A stretch of 64,000 nucleotides of DNA, taken from NCBI GenBank assembly GCA_949592205.1, contig CATIUR010000001.1, positions 68,863,559 to 68,927,558 of the forward strand, written 5' to 3'. This DNA comes from Helichrysum umbraculigerum. Lineage: Eukaryota > Streptophyta > Magnoliopsida > Asterales > Asteraceae. The notes under the pieces were generated by a model. It was not told the DNA's origin. It did not search any database and worked only from the letters and a program-made list of their open reading frames with translations. Of this stretch, positions 12,729 to 25,217 are shown piece after piece. Positions within the stretch are counted from its first letter, which is position 1, and every line of letters begins with the position of its first letter. The translations under genes and the position numbers were made by a program.

Positions 12729-13106
12729 AGTATTAAAATTTAGTATCTACTAAGCTTTGTTTATTTCAATCTCATTAATCAAACTGATTAGCTTTTAATT
12801 ACTGATTATATAGAGGTACATTTAAAACTTTTAGCATCTCAATACATGTCTTCAATTAATTATCAATAGTGTAGCTTTGTAAAGGACTTGATTATTTACT
12901 CTTTGATTTGTAATATGATTGGAAGATAGATAAAGTTGTTTTGTTTGAAACCGATTGTGCATGAATAGTAAGTTTTGTGTGTGTGTGTGTGTGTGGGGGG
13001 GGGGGGAGGGAGGAATTTAACCAAATACATATTATTATAAAATCTTGAGCATCATCATGAGCCACATGGTACGCAAACCACACCAAAGATTGCACTAGTG
13101 TAGCGT
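12729..13106. other. Helitron interior with a GT/G-run, no gene
   Basis: AT-rich sequence with a (GT)n-(G)n tract at about 12977-13010. It ends at the left target duplication of element C (GTGGG, 13107-13111). Confidence 0.5.
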
Positions 13107-13114
13107 GTGGGTGA

Positions 13115-15839
13115 TGTAACACCCCCAAAATCATCGGTTTTGTTTAGCGGAAGCATTAGTGTTGGCTGGGGGTGCCACGTAAACATTGTACATGCATACG
13201 TGTCAGAACATATGATTATCGCAGAATGATATTCCATCGGGTCGCCTATGTTCCAAATGTGCAGGCGATTCTTACGTGTACAGCTAATTCCCTGAAAAAC
13301 ATAGTAAAAGTCAACAACGAGGTTGAGTGAATTCACAGGTTTTATGTTTGCAATAGTAGTTGATCATTTCAAAGCGTTCACAATCGTTATCCAAATTTAC
13401 GTTTAGTGGGACATTGCCCAAAGTTGTAGTTTTCGAGAGATGTTACCCATTACACAGTTTATAATTTGTAGGACTATCCGTATCCTAATAGTGTTCGTAG
13501 GAATGTAAGTATCCTATTAACTGTTCGTAGGAGTATAAGCATCCTAGTAGTATTTGTAGGAATGTAAGTATCCTAATAGTGAGCGTAGGAATGTAAGTAT
13601 CCTAATAGTGTTTGTAGGAATGTAAGTATCCTAATAGTGTTTGTAGGAATGTAAGTATCCTAATAGTGGTTCAGTGGCCCATGTTCGTAGGACTCAGTAC
13701 CCATGTCAGAAGGGATTTTCACAACAGTTAAACACAATAGTAGATCCATGTCAGAAGGAATCTAGTGCCCATGTCTATAGGGACTTTGTAAACAATATCA
13801 TAACAATAGTGGTGCCCATGTCAGTAGGGACTTTCAATAGAAGGGAGTGTCAGTGTCCCTTGATCCATGTCAGTAGGATCGTGTGCCCATGTCAGAAGGG
13901 ACTTTCAATAGAAGGGAGTGTCAGTGTCCCTTGATCCATGTCAGTAGGATCGTGTGCCCATGTCTGTAGGGACTTTCATTCAAAAAGTATAGTGGATCCA
14001 TGTCAGTAGGATCCGTCAGTTACCCAATCTGTTTGTATAATCGTTGATGGTCATTCTCCAGCGTTTTCCAAAAACAAGTTTAATACGTTTGTCATGTTTG
14101 TAGTATGAAATCGTTATTTCGTAAACATCAGTTTGAGTATTCGACCATTTGTTTGAGTATTCGACAATTTGTTTGAGTATTTGACCATTTGTTTGAGTAT
14201 TCGACAATCATTCAGTGTACTCTCATTTCTTGAGTAAAATAGTATACAATCATGTTTGTATAAAAGTATTTGACTATGTTTTCCACCCCAAAAGTAGTTA
14301 AAACAGTAAAAGTAGGGGCTGTGAACTCACCTGTTGAGTTGAGTAGCGTGCGAGTGCTAGCAAAGCCTAAAGCCCAAATAAAGTCTAGTCGGAATCTCCT
14401 AACGCCCTAAACGTATGAGATTTAATAAGTATGTGGATGTTTAAGCTAATCATCCATGCTAGTGTTCGTACAACCAAGTTGTGTCCAAAGTGTTTGTTAA
14501 ATGTTTATGTTTGTATTTTGTTGTTTGTGAAAATGTATACGACTCGTTGGTGATAGTTTGAAATCATAATTTCAATAAAGTAAGTGTGTTTACAATGTTT
14601 ATTTAGTTCGTATATCGTATCGTATATGAGTATTCGTTCCCGGTTAAGCTCGACACTTTGAAAATGAGTTTTTAGTGTAAAATCAGCTTTTAGCGACACT
14701 TCATGCGTCACTTACAAGTTTATAGCGTCACTAGGCTAGTGACTCAAAAATAAGGATTTTTCAGGTTGATAGCGTCACTTGTCTAGTGACTCAGTCACTG
14801 GTATGAGTCACTTAATAGCGTCACTTCGCTAGTGACTCGGTCACTGGTATGAGTCACTTAATAGCGTCACTTCGCTAGTGACTCTATATAGCGTCACTTA
14901 GTGACTCTATACTATTTTTGGCCCCTATGCGACACTTCCAACTGTTCGCGATTTAGTTCGAAAATAGCGAGTTTTTGGCGATTTTTGACGTTTCCGGTTG
15001 TATAAAACACTAAAACATGTTAATCTAAGTATATTAAGCATGAAATATTAAAGAAAACTTAAAAATGTAAAAGTTTACGAGATGTCGGGTTCTTACAAAG
15101 TTATCGCGCGGAAAATCCGAAAAGATAGAAAGGTAGAGCTCGACTCCGTGATCGTTTTTCTCCAAATGAGCGGGGTGATTGGAGGTCGTTTTGTGGTAGT
15201 TTTGTGGCGTTTTGTGGTGGTTCTTTGGTTGGTGGTGGTTCAAAGAGAGAGAGAGAGGAAGGATAAAGGTAGTGATGAGATGAAAATAATGGGAAAATGG
15301 GGGGGTTTGGGCTGACTTTTGTTTCATCAAAAAGGGTGGGGATTTTAATCCCAACTCGTGGTATTTTACCCGTATTCGTTTACCCGATCGTTAATTATTT
15401 AAATATTTTAAATGATACATTTTTAATTACATATTTATTAATATTTTTGGTTGGAATATTTTATGGAAATAATTTAGTTAAGTTTAACTAAAATTTTAAC
15501 TTTGTTTCATTTTAGTTTACGAAATAAACGTTTTGCGTTATAAATACTTTGTAAATATTATCGACATAATATTTCATATAGTTGACGTTATTTAATAAAT
15601 TTAGTTTTATCAAATAATTTTGTTCACCAACAGTCGTATATTTTTGTCGCATTTATTTCAAATCGTTCAGTACGTAATTACAACTAATTACGAATTAAGT
15701 AATTCTACGCTTACTAACTAGTTGTGCTTTGTTAGACTTACTTCTAAAAGTAGTTGTGAATTCACTCAAAGTAGGGAATTAGCCTAATAATGCAAGTGTT
15801 TAACGTTTATAATCGCGTTTAAATTTGCGGGGTGTTACA
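13115..15839 (-). repeat. Element A 3' LTR (left copy)
   Basis: On the plus strand it runs from TGTAACACCCCC to GCGGGGTGTTACA. It contains four tandem-repeat families in fixed order: GTAGGAATGTAAGTATCCTA-type units (about 13465-13670), CCATGTCAGAAGGGACTT-type units (about 13675-14010), GTTTGAGTATTCGACCATTT units (about 14128-14205) and GTCACT/AGTGAC palindromic units (about 14715-14910). Short ORFs here are repeat artefacts. Confidence 0.93.
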
Positions 15840-15855
15840 TTCTCCCCTCGTTAGA
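15840..15855 (-). other. Element A polypurine tract
   Basis: The minus strand reads TCTAACGAGGGGAGAA directly against the LTR start, preceded by CGGGACGAGATT. This is the same style of junction as the Tekay-like element at the window start. Confidence 0.75.
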
Positions 15856-17406
15856 GAAATCTCGTCCCGAGATTTAAAATCAAGTCGGATCGCCCACGGC
15901 GTATGTTCTCCAAAAATTCGTTTTGTTAACAACCGTAGTAGTGTACGTGGCGTTCTAATGTTGCCATAAAAGTTCAATCGATAATGTATACTCGCGGTAT
16001 AGTTTGATAAGTTGTGCGTTCGATAAGTGATCAAAGTTTACCAAACGTTAAGTTCGAATCGACATCCGAATGGTGTAACGTTTTAGTGTAGTAATAGTTT
16101 ACTAAGACACATTAATGTTGACGTAGGAATCCTGTTGTGTATCCTTTGTTCTGAGAATGTACGCGCGTCCGGGTGCCGTCGGAGCGTAAACGTTGCAGTT
16201 GTAGTTCGAGATGATAGACAGTTGTCAAAACAGTTGACGGTTCAAAATGTTCAGTTTGTTGTCCCGGTTGCGGTCAAATCATGACAAAACGTTTGTTTGG
16301 ACACGGTTGATAAGTTTGATTGTAATTCGTTTGTCGTTTTATTGTAAACAAGTCCGTGTAAATCGTTGACATTCAGTCAAGTAGTGATCTATTTGTGATC
16401 AGTGAGTAAATTTGTCTCGGGTATACGTGGGTGAACCTTGTCCCGCATAAATTGCTTGAAAAATTTCTCGTTAGGTATTTCATTAGAAAACTTTGTCAAA
16501 AGTCTGTTGTGCTGTTTGTTTGTTGTATTACAGCCATTCGTGTTCTTTTAGAAAATCATTCTAGTGAACAATTAATAGGAAAAATTTTCCAGTATAGTAA
16601 ATTGAAAAGTGAACATTTCAAAGTGTAGTTCATAGGTGTTTGGTTCGATAGAGTTCGCTAATCGTGATTCGTTTCGCAAGATTAGGTTCGGTCACCCAAG
16701 TGATTGTGTGAGATCCCGTCTCAATTATCGTGTAGCAGCATGTTACCATGTTTCGTTCGCGTGGTGTTTATACTGTTCGAGACCTTCAATACGTATAAGA
16801 GCCTCGTTTGTTCCATCCGTTCATTCGATTGGTGAGTCGTCGGTCTCATTCGTTAAACGTTTAGTACAAGTTCGTTCGATTCGTTATAGAGTAAGTGTTT
16901 GTTCGCCCGGTGGTCAACACGACCGAATAGTTGTCAAACATGACTGAGTAGTAGTCCAAATAGTAGCCAACGCCAAGGTGAGAAATGTGAAGAATGAAGT
17001 CTCACATACTTTTAGTTATCGAGTATTTAGAAGAATTTACAAGTTTCCCCTTCCCGTATCTCACAACTATGAAACACCCATATGTACTTAGTATGATATA
17101 ATCACGTTGGCCAGGCGTCATTATATGATGTTAAATACATACTTATTTTCATCAACCATTTAATACGATCAGGTTCGACGAGTTGAAGGTGGCATGGTTC
17201 GTAGAGTTCAAAGCGAGTCAACCATACCATAGAAAGGTTGAAATGTGTGTACGATAGTGTCGGTCGGCTAATTCACGTATGCCAATGTGTCACGACGATA
17301 GTTAGTCGTATGCAAATGTGTGTATGCATGTGCGTTCTAGCCAAGGCTATAGTCTAGGTCTCTAGGTCTCTAAGTCACCTAAAGTTTCCTAGTTCGCTAT
17401 AACCAA

Positions 17407-17420
17407 TGGCTCTGATACCA
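17407..17420 (-). other. Element A primer binding site (initiator tRNA-Met)
   Basis: The minus strand reads TGGTATCAGAGCCA three bases inside the 5' LTR, matching the usual plant iMet primer binding site. It fixes the 5' LTR as 17424-20148. Confidence 0.88.
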
Positions 17421-17423
17421 ATC

Positions 17424-20148
17424 TGTAACACCCCCAAAATCATCGGTTTTGTTTAGCGGAAGCATTAGTGTTGGCTGGGGGTGCCACGTAAACATTGTAC
17501 ATGCATACGTGTCAGAACATATGATTATCGCAGAACGATATTCCATCGGGTCGCCTATGTTCCAAATGTGCAGGCGATTCTTACGTGTACAGCTAATTCC
17601 CTGAAAAACATAGTAAAAGTCAACAACGAGGTTGAGTGAATTCACAGGTTTTATGTTTGCAATAGTAGTTGATCATTTCAAAGCGTTCACAATCGTTATC
17701 CAAATTTACGTTTAGTGGGACATTGCCCAAAGTTGTAGTTTTCGAGAGATGTTACCCATTACACAGTTTATAATTTGTAGGACTATCCGTATCCTAATAG
17801 TGTTCGTAGGAATGTAAGTATCCTATTAACTGTTCATAGGAGTATAAGCATCCTAGTAGTATTTGTAGGAATGTAAGTATCCTAATAGTGAGCGTAGGAA
17901 TGTAAGTATCCTAATAGTGTTTGTAGGAATGTAAGTATCCTAATAGTGTTTGTAGGAATGTAAGTATCCTAATAGTGGTTCAGTGGCCCATGTTCGTAGG
18001 ACTCAGTACCCATGTCAGAAGGGATTTTCACAACAGTTAAACACAATAGTAGATCCATGTCAGAAGGAATCTAGTGCCCATGTCTATAGGGACTTTGTAA
18101 ACAATATCATAACAATAGTGGTGCCCATGTCAGTAGGGACTTTCAATAGAAGGGAGTGTCAGTGTCCCTTGATCCATGTCAGTAGGATCGTGTGCCCATG
18201 TCAGAAGGGACTTTCAATAGAAGGGAGTGTCAGTGTCCCTTGATCCATGTCAGTAGGATCGTGTGCCCATGTCTGTAGGGACTTTCATTCAAAAAGTATA
18301 GTGGATCCATGTCAGTAGGATCCGTCAGTTACCCAATCTGTTTGTATAATCGTTGATGGTCATTCTCCAGCGTTTTCCAAAAACAAGTTTAATACGTTTG
18401 TCATGTTTGTAGTATGAAATCGTTATTTCGTAAACATCAGTTTGAGTATTCGACCATTTGTTTGAGTATTCGACAATTTGTTTGAGTATTTGACCATTTG
18501 TTTGAGTATTCGACAATCATTCAGTGTACTCTCATTTCTTGAGTAAAATAGTATACAATCATGTTTGTATAAAAGTATTTGACTATGTTTTCCACCCCAA
18601 AAGTAGTTAAAACAGTAAAAGTAGGGGCTGTGAACTCACCTGTTGAGTTGAGTAGCGTGCGAGTGCTAGCAAAGCCTAAAGCCCAAATAAAGTCTAGTCG
18701 GAATCTCCTAACGCCCTAAACGTATGAGATTTAATAAGTATGTGGATGTTTAAGCTAATCATCCATGCTAGTGTTCGTACAACCAAGTTGTGTCCAAAGT
18801 GTTTGTTAAATGTTTATGTTTGTATTTTGTTGTTTGTGAAAATGTATACGACTCGTTGGTGATAGTTTGAAATCATAATTTCAATAAAGTAAGTGTGTTT
18901 ACAATGTTTATTTAGTTCGTATATCGTATCGTATATGCGTATTCGTTCCCGGTTAAGCTCGACACTTTGAAAATGAGTTTTTAGTGTAAAATCAGCTTTT
19001 AGCGACACTTCATGCGTCACTTACAAGTTTATAGCGTCACTAGGCTAGTGACTCAAAAATAAGGATTTTTCAGGTTGATAGCGTCACTTGTCTAGTGACT
19101 CAGTCACTGGTATGAGTCACTTAATAGCGTCACTTCGCTAGTGACTCGGTCACTGGTATGAGTCACTTAATAGCGTCACTTCGCTAGTGACTCTATATAG
19201 CGTCACTTAGTGACTCTATACTATTTTTGGCCCCTATGCGACACTTCCAACTGTTCGCGATTTAGTTCGAAAATAGCGAGTTTTTGGCGATTTTGGACGT
19301 TTCCGGTTGTATAAAACACTAAAACATGTTAATCTAAGTATATTAAGCATGAAATATTAAAGAAAACTTAAAAATCTAAAAGTTTACGAGATGTCGGGTT
19401 CTTACAAAGTTATCGCGCGGAAAATCCGAAAAGATAGAAAGGTAGAGCTCGACTCCGTGATCGTTTTTCTCCAAATGAGCGGGGTGATAGGAGGTCGTTT
19501 TGTGGTAGTTTTGTGGCGTTTTGTGGTGGTTCTTTGGTTGGTGGTGGTTCAAAGAGAGAGAGAGAGGAAGGATAAAGGTAGTGATGAGATGAAAATAATG
19601 GGAAAATGGGGGGGTTTGGGCTGACTTTTGTTTCATCAAAAAGGGTGGGGATTTTAATCCCAACTCGTGGTATTTTACCCGTATTCGTTTACCCGATCGT
19701 TAATTATTTAAATATTTTAAATGATACATTTTTAATTACATATTTATTAATATTTTTGGTTGGAATATTTTATGGAAATAATTTAGTTAAGTTTAACTAA
19801 AATTTTAACTTTGTTTCATTTTAGTTTACGAAATAAACGTTTTGCGTTATAAATACTTTGTAAATATTATCGACATAATATTTCATATAGTTGACGTTAT
19901 TTAATAAATTTAGTTTTATCAAATAATTTTGTTCACCAACAGTCGTATATTTTTGTCGCATTTATTTCAAATCGTTCAGTACGTAATTACAACTAATTAC
20001 GAATTAAGTAATTCTACGCTTACTAACTAGTTGGGCTTTGTTAGACTTACTTCTAAAAGTAGTTGTGAATTCACTCAAAGTAGGGAATTAGCCTAATAAT
20101 GCAAGTGTTTAACGTTTATAATCGCGTTTAAATTTGCGGGGTGTTACA
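17424..20148 (-). repeat. Element A 5' LTR (right copy)
   Basis: It has the same length (2725 bp) and the same four tandem-repeat blocks as the left copy. Differences noted by eye include single changes near 17537, 17826, 18938, 19295, 19377, 19489 and 20034. Confidence 0.93.
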
Positions 20149-21863
20149 GGTGATAAGAACAACTTAAATCAAACGGAAATCAGTAATTGATTCACACAAG
20201 AACAGCTTATGGAATTGTTGGCACCCGAACAGGTCGGTGTCGTTAACGATGACTATCCGGGCACTAGCAGTGGGTTTTAAATTTATAAGGCTGGGGCCTA
20301 GGGTTACTATTATTGCTAATCTGAGGGCTAGCAAGGATAAGTATGACCTAGGATCGTTCTTCAAAGCGCGACGAATTGAAACTAGGAGAATTTAGAGACT
20401 TTTATGAAATTAGCTAGGGCGAAAGAGAGTTGGTTTGGATTTTGGGTTTTCTATTCTAAGATTAAACTAAATTAAATCAGAAATGGAGATGGAGGTTACT
20501 TCGGGCGTTCAGCAGTTAAAAGCGATTGTCTACTATCCAGTGGTTCAGGTGATATTAAAGCGTGAAGAGTTCCAATGAGGATAAGTCATAAGTTAATGTG
20601 AGTTATTGCTACAATCCTACTATCGGGCTAACGCGGAAGTGTCCACAATCAGGCAAATAGAATGTCACGTGGGTTGCAGAACATATTAAAACATACACCG
20701 AAAGTTCTCTCAAATGCATGTCCATATTATCTGACAGTTAATCTCGAATCCTATTCTCCAATCTCGATCATCGTAGACGTCCGAATCATGGCACAGTTTG
20801 CTGAATAAACATCTTGTAAACGGGTTTTACCCTCGTCGGAATAAGTTGGAAGAACCGGTCTAAGCGGTCAGATAAGATGTCATCACTTATTCGTATGAAT
20901 TATCAACATTACTCAAGTATGTAACAAGACAGGGGTGGTTTACATTAGAAATAGAAACTTAAGTGATACGTTTGTTAATTGATCCATAACACAACTACCT
21001 TCGGTCGTTCTCGACTTCCATACGTTTGTACTTTGCCATAAGCATTTCCAGTACTATATCGAAGAACAGTTGAATAGGGGCCGTCATGTTATTTCACCAT
21101 AATTAAGGCTATGTGTATTTCACTAGTACGATAATCCTAAGGCAACAATCAAACAAGAACATGCAATAAGACAATCAAGACAATAGTTAAACCTAAGCAT
21201 ACAAATGTATTAATTAAATCGAGGGTATTCCGAAAGTTGTCTCAAAAATACCGTCTGTCCGAATTAAATCTTAATCTACCTCTATTCCCATATTCCGTGT
21301 CTCTTGGATCCTAATTTGGTCTAGAGAACACCGGCCATGCCGAGCTCAACGATTCAATCAAACATAGTATAACTAAGTGACCTGTACCCTATGAGTTAGC
21401 TACGTTCATTTTTGGATAAGGTTTTAGTCACAACATGAGTTGGGTAGATAAACGATAAAGATTCGATTCCTACATCTATTCATAATACACAACACCCGCA
21501 ATCTCATAGCATACAATTTAATCACATATTTACATCTCTCCTAAACGACTATCATAGCAGACAATTGAGTTATTTAGCTAATCATGGCAATTCTAGCATA
21601 CATATTTAAATTTATTAAAGAAAGAACGAACATAATTAAATATGGAAGATAGATTAAAACCTGATAAAGAAATACAATAACTCGTAGCTACAAATGCGTC
21701 CCGGAGCACCTCCATACAAGTCTTCCTTGACTAGTTAATTAGCTAGTCTAATTAACCAATGAAGTATTACAATAAAGAAAGAAAAGAATGGATGGTGAGA
21801 AAGTGTGAAATATGCTAGAATGTGTGCATATGTTGGTGTGTTTTACAAATGAACCTAGGCAAC

Positions 21864-21873
21864 CTATTTATAG
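21864..21873 (-). promoter_or_regulatory. TATA box in the element B LTR
   Basis: The minus strand reads CTATAAATAG, identical to the box in the LTRs of D and E. The same box lies at 31751-31760 in the right LTR, which is the functional 5' copy. Downstream sequence is an AT-rich leader. Confidence 0.7.
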
Positions 21874-22037
21874 GTGAGCTTTGGCTCACATTAGCACCAT
21901 GAGGTGCATGTTAGAAAGCTTTCCAAAAATGGCGTGTACCACACGAAAAGTAGGCGCACCGGGTACCGTACAACACGAAAAGTAGGCGCACCAGGTACCA
22001 AAAGTTACCAAAAATGGAAACCGAGGCGGGACAGGGG

Positions 22038-22100
22038 AGGCCGGCGCCGCCCAAGGTGTGGCCGGCGGCGGTGGGCTGGTGGCCGGCGGCGGTGGGCCCA
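22038..22100 (-). repeat. GC-rich 21-bp-period array upstream of the B promoter
   Basis: Three units start at 22038, 22059 and 22080 and contain GGCCGGCG. The block stands out as GC-rich in an AT-rich LTR. It is repeated at about 31925-31987 in the other LTR. It lies upstream of the TATA box with a 32-bp direct repeat between them. Confidence 0.75.
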
Positions 22101-23137
22101 CCCCCGCCCCGTTGCGTTGTTTGTTGCTTTGTTTCTTGATTCATGCGTGTTTTCTTCGTTATACGTCTGTTTGTGTTGATTCTTTTTTTGTTGGATTCGT
22201 AATTCAAAAGCGAAGATTTTGACATAAGATAGGCCCTGAAATGAGGTCCCTAGCTCCAGATATTGCGTACGGATCATTTGGATCTTCCGGCGGACGCGGA
22301 ATCTTCATTTTTCACCCGTTTTGGTTGATTCTTCTTCTGTTGGATTCGAATTTTAAAAACGAACATCTTGGAAATATTGGATGTTGATGGAGGGCACTTT
22401 AGTCTGGAAATCTCGTTTTTAAGCCTTGAATCTTCAAACGTAAGTGGAATCTTCGTTTCTCGGTCGTTTTGCTTGATTTTTATCGTGCAACCTTGTTTTG
22501 ACCATCTTGGCATAATGTTACTGATTTGTGCTGTTTTTGAGTTAATATGCCGAGAATCGTTCCAGAATGAGAGAGATATCGGTAGTAAAAACGTGACTTT
22601 TTACGCGATATCAAGTATCCCACACTTAGAATTTTGCTTGTCCTCAAGCAAGTCTTCATTAAATCTGGAAAAAGCTGGAGGGGTGTCTTCGTATTTCGGA
22701 GAACTTTGGTTCCTGCATGGTTGGTAAAAAGATTTCGGACGAAGTTCCATCCCTTGATGTTCCCCCAAACTCTTTGGTTCTAGCAAGCTTTCTTTTCAAT
22801 CTTCATAAATGTAAGATATACGTGACCGGGGCCCTCACAGGTGGTCACTCAATTCACTCAAGTGTATCGGGTTTCCTAACTTCTAAATCACTCAGGGCCA
22901 GTCATGTAGCTCTTCTATTGTAATAAGCTTTGATCGAGAATCAAATCTATAATACCTGAATGAGGACGGTGCTAATTATCCCTAGACATTCGAAAGAGGG
23001 TGAAGACGGCGTATGGGATAAGGGTTTTGGTAGGTGGTTTAAATTGGAGTTTAATATAGCCTAAGAGTTGTCTGCGATGACGTTTTAAGATAGTACCTCT
23101 TTATGAATTTCTCTCTTTGAGAGCCTTCTTTTCGTAA

Positions 23138-23139
<2 letters not shown>

Positions 23140-23234
<95 letters not shown>
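23140..23234 (+). repeat. (TTA)n trinucleotide microsatellite
   Basis: About 31 uninterrupted TTA units in the 3' non-coding region of element B. D and E do not have it, so it arose in the B lineage and is likely hypervariable in length. Confidence 0.97.
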
Positions 23235-23995
23235 TTTTGAATAACATTTCCCTCGGCTTTAAATGATCCTTGGGTCTTTTAGCTTTTTGATTCCTTCGGC
23301 AGCTTGTTTGTGCCTTCCTTGGACTCCTCTTTGATGTTCTTTGTGGATTCCTTCTAAAGAGTTTTGTTTCTTGCAATGTTTCGCTGACAGAACAGAAGCT
23401 TAGGCTATGGTCAAGAGATGCAAAGAAAGGGTTGGTTTTTTGAAGTGAGTATTTGAAATGAAAAGGCTAAGGCTCAACAGGTTTTCTAAATGATCCTCAA
23501 TGCCGAAAATGGGCATTGGCAGGGTTAGTCTTGAAAACGGGGGTTTTACGAGAGGGTTCTATCCTGGTGAATGTCGAGATCCTTTAATTGCACATTCGTC
23601 ACGTATGACGCTCACTTTTGTAGTTTCGAATTGCATTCATCGAGCAAGTTCTGACTCAAGAAGGCATACATCGGCACACTCACAAACGAATAAGTGAAGC
23701 ATTAAAGTGAATGCTTTTGCATGGCTCAAAATTCCTCACTTAATTTTGGTGGTTTTGTGCCTAGTCATGCGATTGCTTGTTTGAAACTCAGTTTGGAAAT
23801 TTATCAAAGAGTTTTCCCTGTCGTAGTCGATTTGCCAAACCATTCGGATTTTTGTTGACCGAAAATACCCTTTTTGGGCTTTCCATGAAAAATTTTGAAA
23901 ATTTTTGCTGAAAATATGAGTTTTTGCTAAGAAGTTTGATCAAACGTTTATGTTGCAATACAGTAGTGAATGCTACTGCTATCCCACACTTAAAA

Positions 23996-24015
23996 GAACA
24001 TTGTCCCTAATGTTC
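23996..24015 (-). promoter_or_regulatory. Conserved 20-nt RNA hairpin in B
   Basis: The minus-strand sequence GAACATTAGGGACAATGTTC has a perfect 7-bp stem and six-base loop. It is identical in D (47236-47255) and E (62693-62712) and is followed by the PPT-like AAGTGTGGGATAGCAG. The role is unknown; packaging, dimerisation or priming are candidates. Confidence 0.75.
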
Positions 24016-24362
24016 TCTAAGTTAGGTTAATCCCACACTTAGATTTTTAATACGGGTCAATATTTTCAAAGTTATTCTCTATTTGTGAGTATTAATCCCA
24101 CACTTAGAGTTTTTCTTAAAATTCTTGTGTGGTTCAAGCAAAGTAAGGTTAGAAGAGATACTTCCTTGCGCTACGTGTGATGCCACTGGATTTAAAGGAC
24201 CAGGTTCAAGTGTAAGTGAATTTGCTGGAGATGGACCAGGCTCATTAAGAATGAACTTGTTCCGCAAATTCGATTTTCAATTTTGCATAGTACACATCCT
24301 TCATAAGACACAAATGTTAATACGAGTTAATACTAAACATAAATAATAATAACTAAAAGTAG

Positions 24363-25031
24363 CTAATCCGTGTCAGCATAGAGCGCCTCCCAGTCGGTGA
24401 AGTCATCATCCATAAAGATCGTGTTTTCCACGATCGATGTAGGAGATGCTGACTCCTCGATGGTATAGACAGGAGATGCAGCACCATCCTCTGGATCCTG
24501 GATCCATGCGTCAAGGACAGCAGTCTCTTCCTCTAGTGGGGCCATAAAAGTGGGGTGGTCCTGCGCAGTCAAGCTCCAAGATGGAAATAAATCCCATGGT
24601 GGAATGTGCGGAGCGGGATCAGGTCCCATCTGAAAGGGGCACACAAGTGTAGAGGTAAGTCCCAGTGCAGTGTGGATCCCAGAGATGGCGGTGTGCTGGA
24701 CCTCAAGGGCTCTCAGTATAGACCAAGTGATAGCAGGGTCCGCAGTAGTAACCCCATGCTCAAAGATGGGTACTCTGGAGGTCCCTGCGGTCTGTCCCGC
24801 TGGTTGGTGAGATGAAGGTAACCTGGCCTGGATGGGACGTAATAGGAATGACTCCTGAATGTACACCTCCACCAAGTCTGCCGAGATCTCATCCAAACTA
24901 GGAGGTGGTGACTGGGATCCTCTGACAGTCCTCATGCTACTACCCGATGATGAACTCCGGAGTGGTGCATGGTATGCGAGCGTCTCTGTCTGGGGGCTCG
25001 TGCTCTGTCTGACCGCGAACTCATCCTGCAA
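24363..25031 (-). CDS. Element B ORF of 222 residues downstream of integrase, function unknown
   Basis: It lies 187 bp past the pol stop codon, where Athila elements often carry an env-like ORF. It is rich in Ser, Pro and Thr with an acidic C-terminus (DDDFTDWEALYADTD). I see no signal peptide, transmembrane segment or cysteine pattern, so an envelope role is not supported. It is uninterrupted and starts at a good Met. D and E have no counterpart here. It could be the remnant of a longer accessory protein. Whether it is translated is uncertain. Confidence 0.55.
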   Translation of the reverse strand: MQDEFAVRQSTSPQTETLAYHAPLRSSSSGSSMRTVRGSQSPPPSLDEISADLVEVYIQESFLLRPIQARLPSSHQPAGQTAGTSRVPIFEHGVTTADPAITWSILRALEVQHTAISGIHTALGLTSTLVCPFQMGPDPAPHIPPWDLFPSWSLTAQDHPTFMAPLEEETAVLDAWIQDPEDGAASPVYTIEESASPTSIVENTIFMDDDFTDWEALYADTD

Positions 25032-25140
25032 AATATAAAAGGTTAATGGTCTAAGATCATTAGTCCTTCATGAGGTACTGCATAGAAAATTGGATTAGCT
25101 TAAACACAACAGTAAAGCGAAATTAATTCTAGAAACATAA

Positions 25141-25217
25141 GATAGGCTTGGGATGCCTCCCAAGAGCGCTTTGTTTATCGAGTCTCGTAGCTTGACTCTT
25201 TGATAACCACTAATTTA
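25141..25217 (-). promoter_or_regulatory. Conserved post-stop block in B
   Basis: Just after the pol stop, the minus strand carries AGCGCTCTTGGGAGGCATCCC, the equivalent of GCGCTTCTCGGGAGGCAA-C in D (47971-48027) and E (61937-61995). In each element it directly follows the main ORF. It may be a structured RNA or splice-related element. Confidence 0.6.

Larger units (their letters stand above)
15840..17423 (-). other. Element A internal region, non-coding
   Basis: Between the LTRs there is no gag, protease, RT or integrase signature on either strand. The PPT complement is at the left end (15840-15855). The PBS complement is at the right end (17407-17420). Scattered ORFs up to 103 codons match nothing and show no domain. 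Confidence 0.8.
13115..20148 (-). mobile_element. Element A: young, gene-less LTR retrotransposon
   Basis: Two 2725-bp LTRs (13115-15839 and 17424-20148) flank a 1584-bp internal region. The perfect target duplication is GGTGA (13110-13114 and 20149-20153). By eye only about seven substitutions separate the LTRs, so this is the youngest insertion here. PBS and PPT place it on the minus strand. It has no gag or pol and must be moved by another element's proteins. It inserted three bases into the LTR of C. Confidence 0.95.
20216..22613 (-). repeat. Element B 3' LTR (left copy)
   Basis: On the plus strand it runs from TGTTGGCACCCG to CGCGATATCA. It carries a TATA box (21864-21873, minus) and upstream repeats: a 32-bp direct repeat containing ACACGAAAAGTAGGCGCACC and a GC-rich 21-bp array (22038-22100). 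Paired with 30102-32500. Confidence 0.93.
22614..24362 (-). other. Element B 3' non-coding region with PPT and conserved hairpin cassette
   Basis: The PPT AAGTGTGGGATACT abuts the 3' LTR, and the PPT-like core recurs at 23981-23994, 24030-24043 and 24095-24108. A 20-nt perfect hairpin (GAACATTAGGGACAATGTTC, minus) sits at 23996-24015. Collinear blocks shared with D and E lie at about 22895-22990 (TTGATTCTCGATCAA), 23470-23520 and 23585-23615. A (TTA)n microsatellite interrupts at 23140-23234. Confidence 0.8.

Noticed and set aside
17407..17420. tRNA genes at the TGGTATCAGAGC and TGGCGCCGCTGCCGG sites
   Set aside because: These are primer binding sites complementary to tRNA 3' ends; no cloverleaf can be drawn.
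13674..19800. Pairs of identical ORFs (77-95 codons) in the two A LTRs
   Set aside because: They come from minisatellites duplicated with the LTR; no domain and no support beyond identity of the LTRs.
24363..25031. Envelope protein call for the ORF downstream of integrase
   Set aside because: Position fits Athila, but no signal peptide, membrane segment, cleavage site or cysteine pattern is visible.
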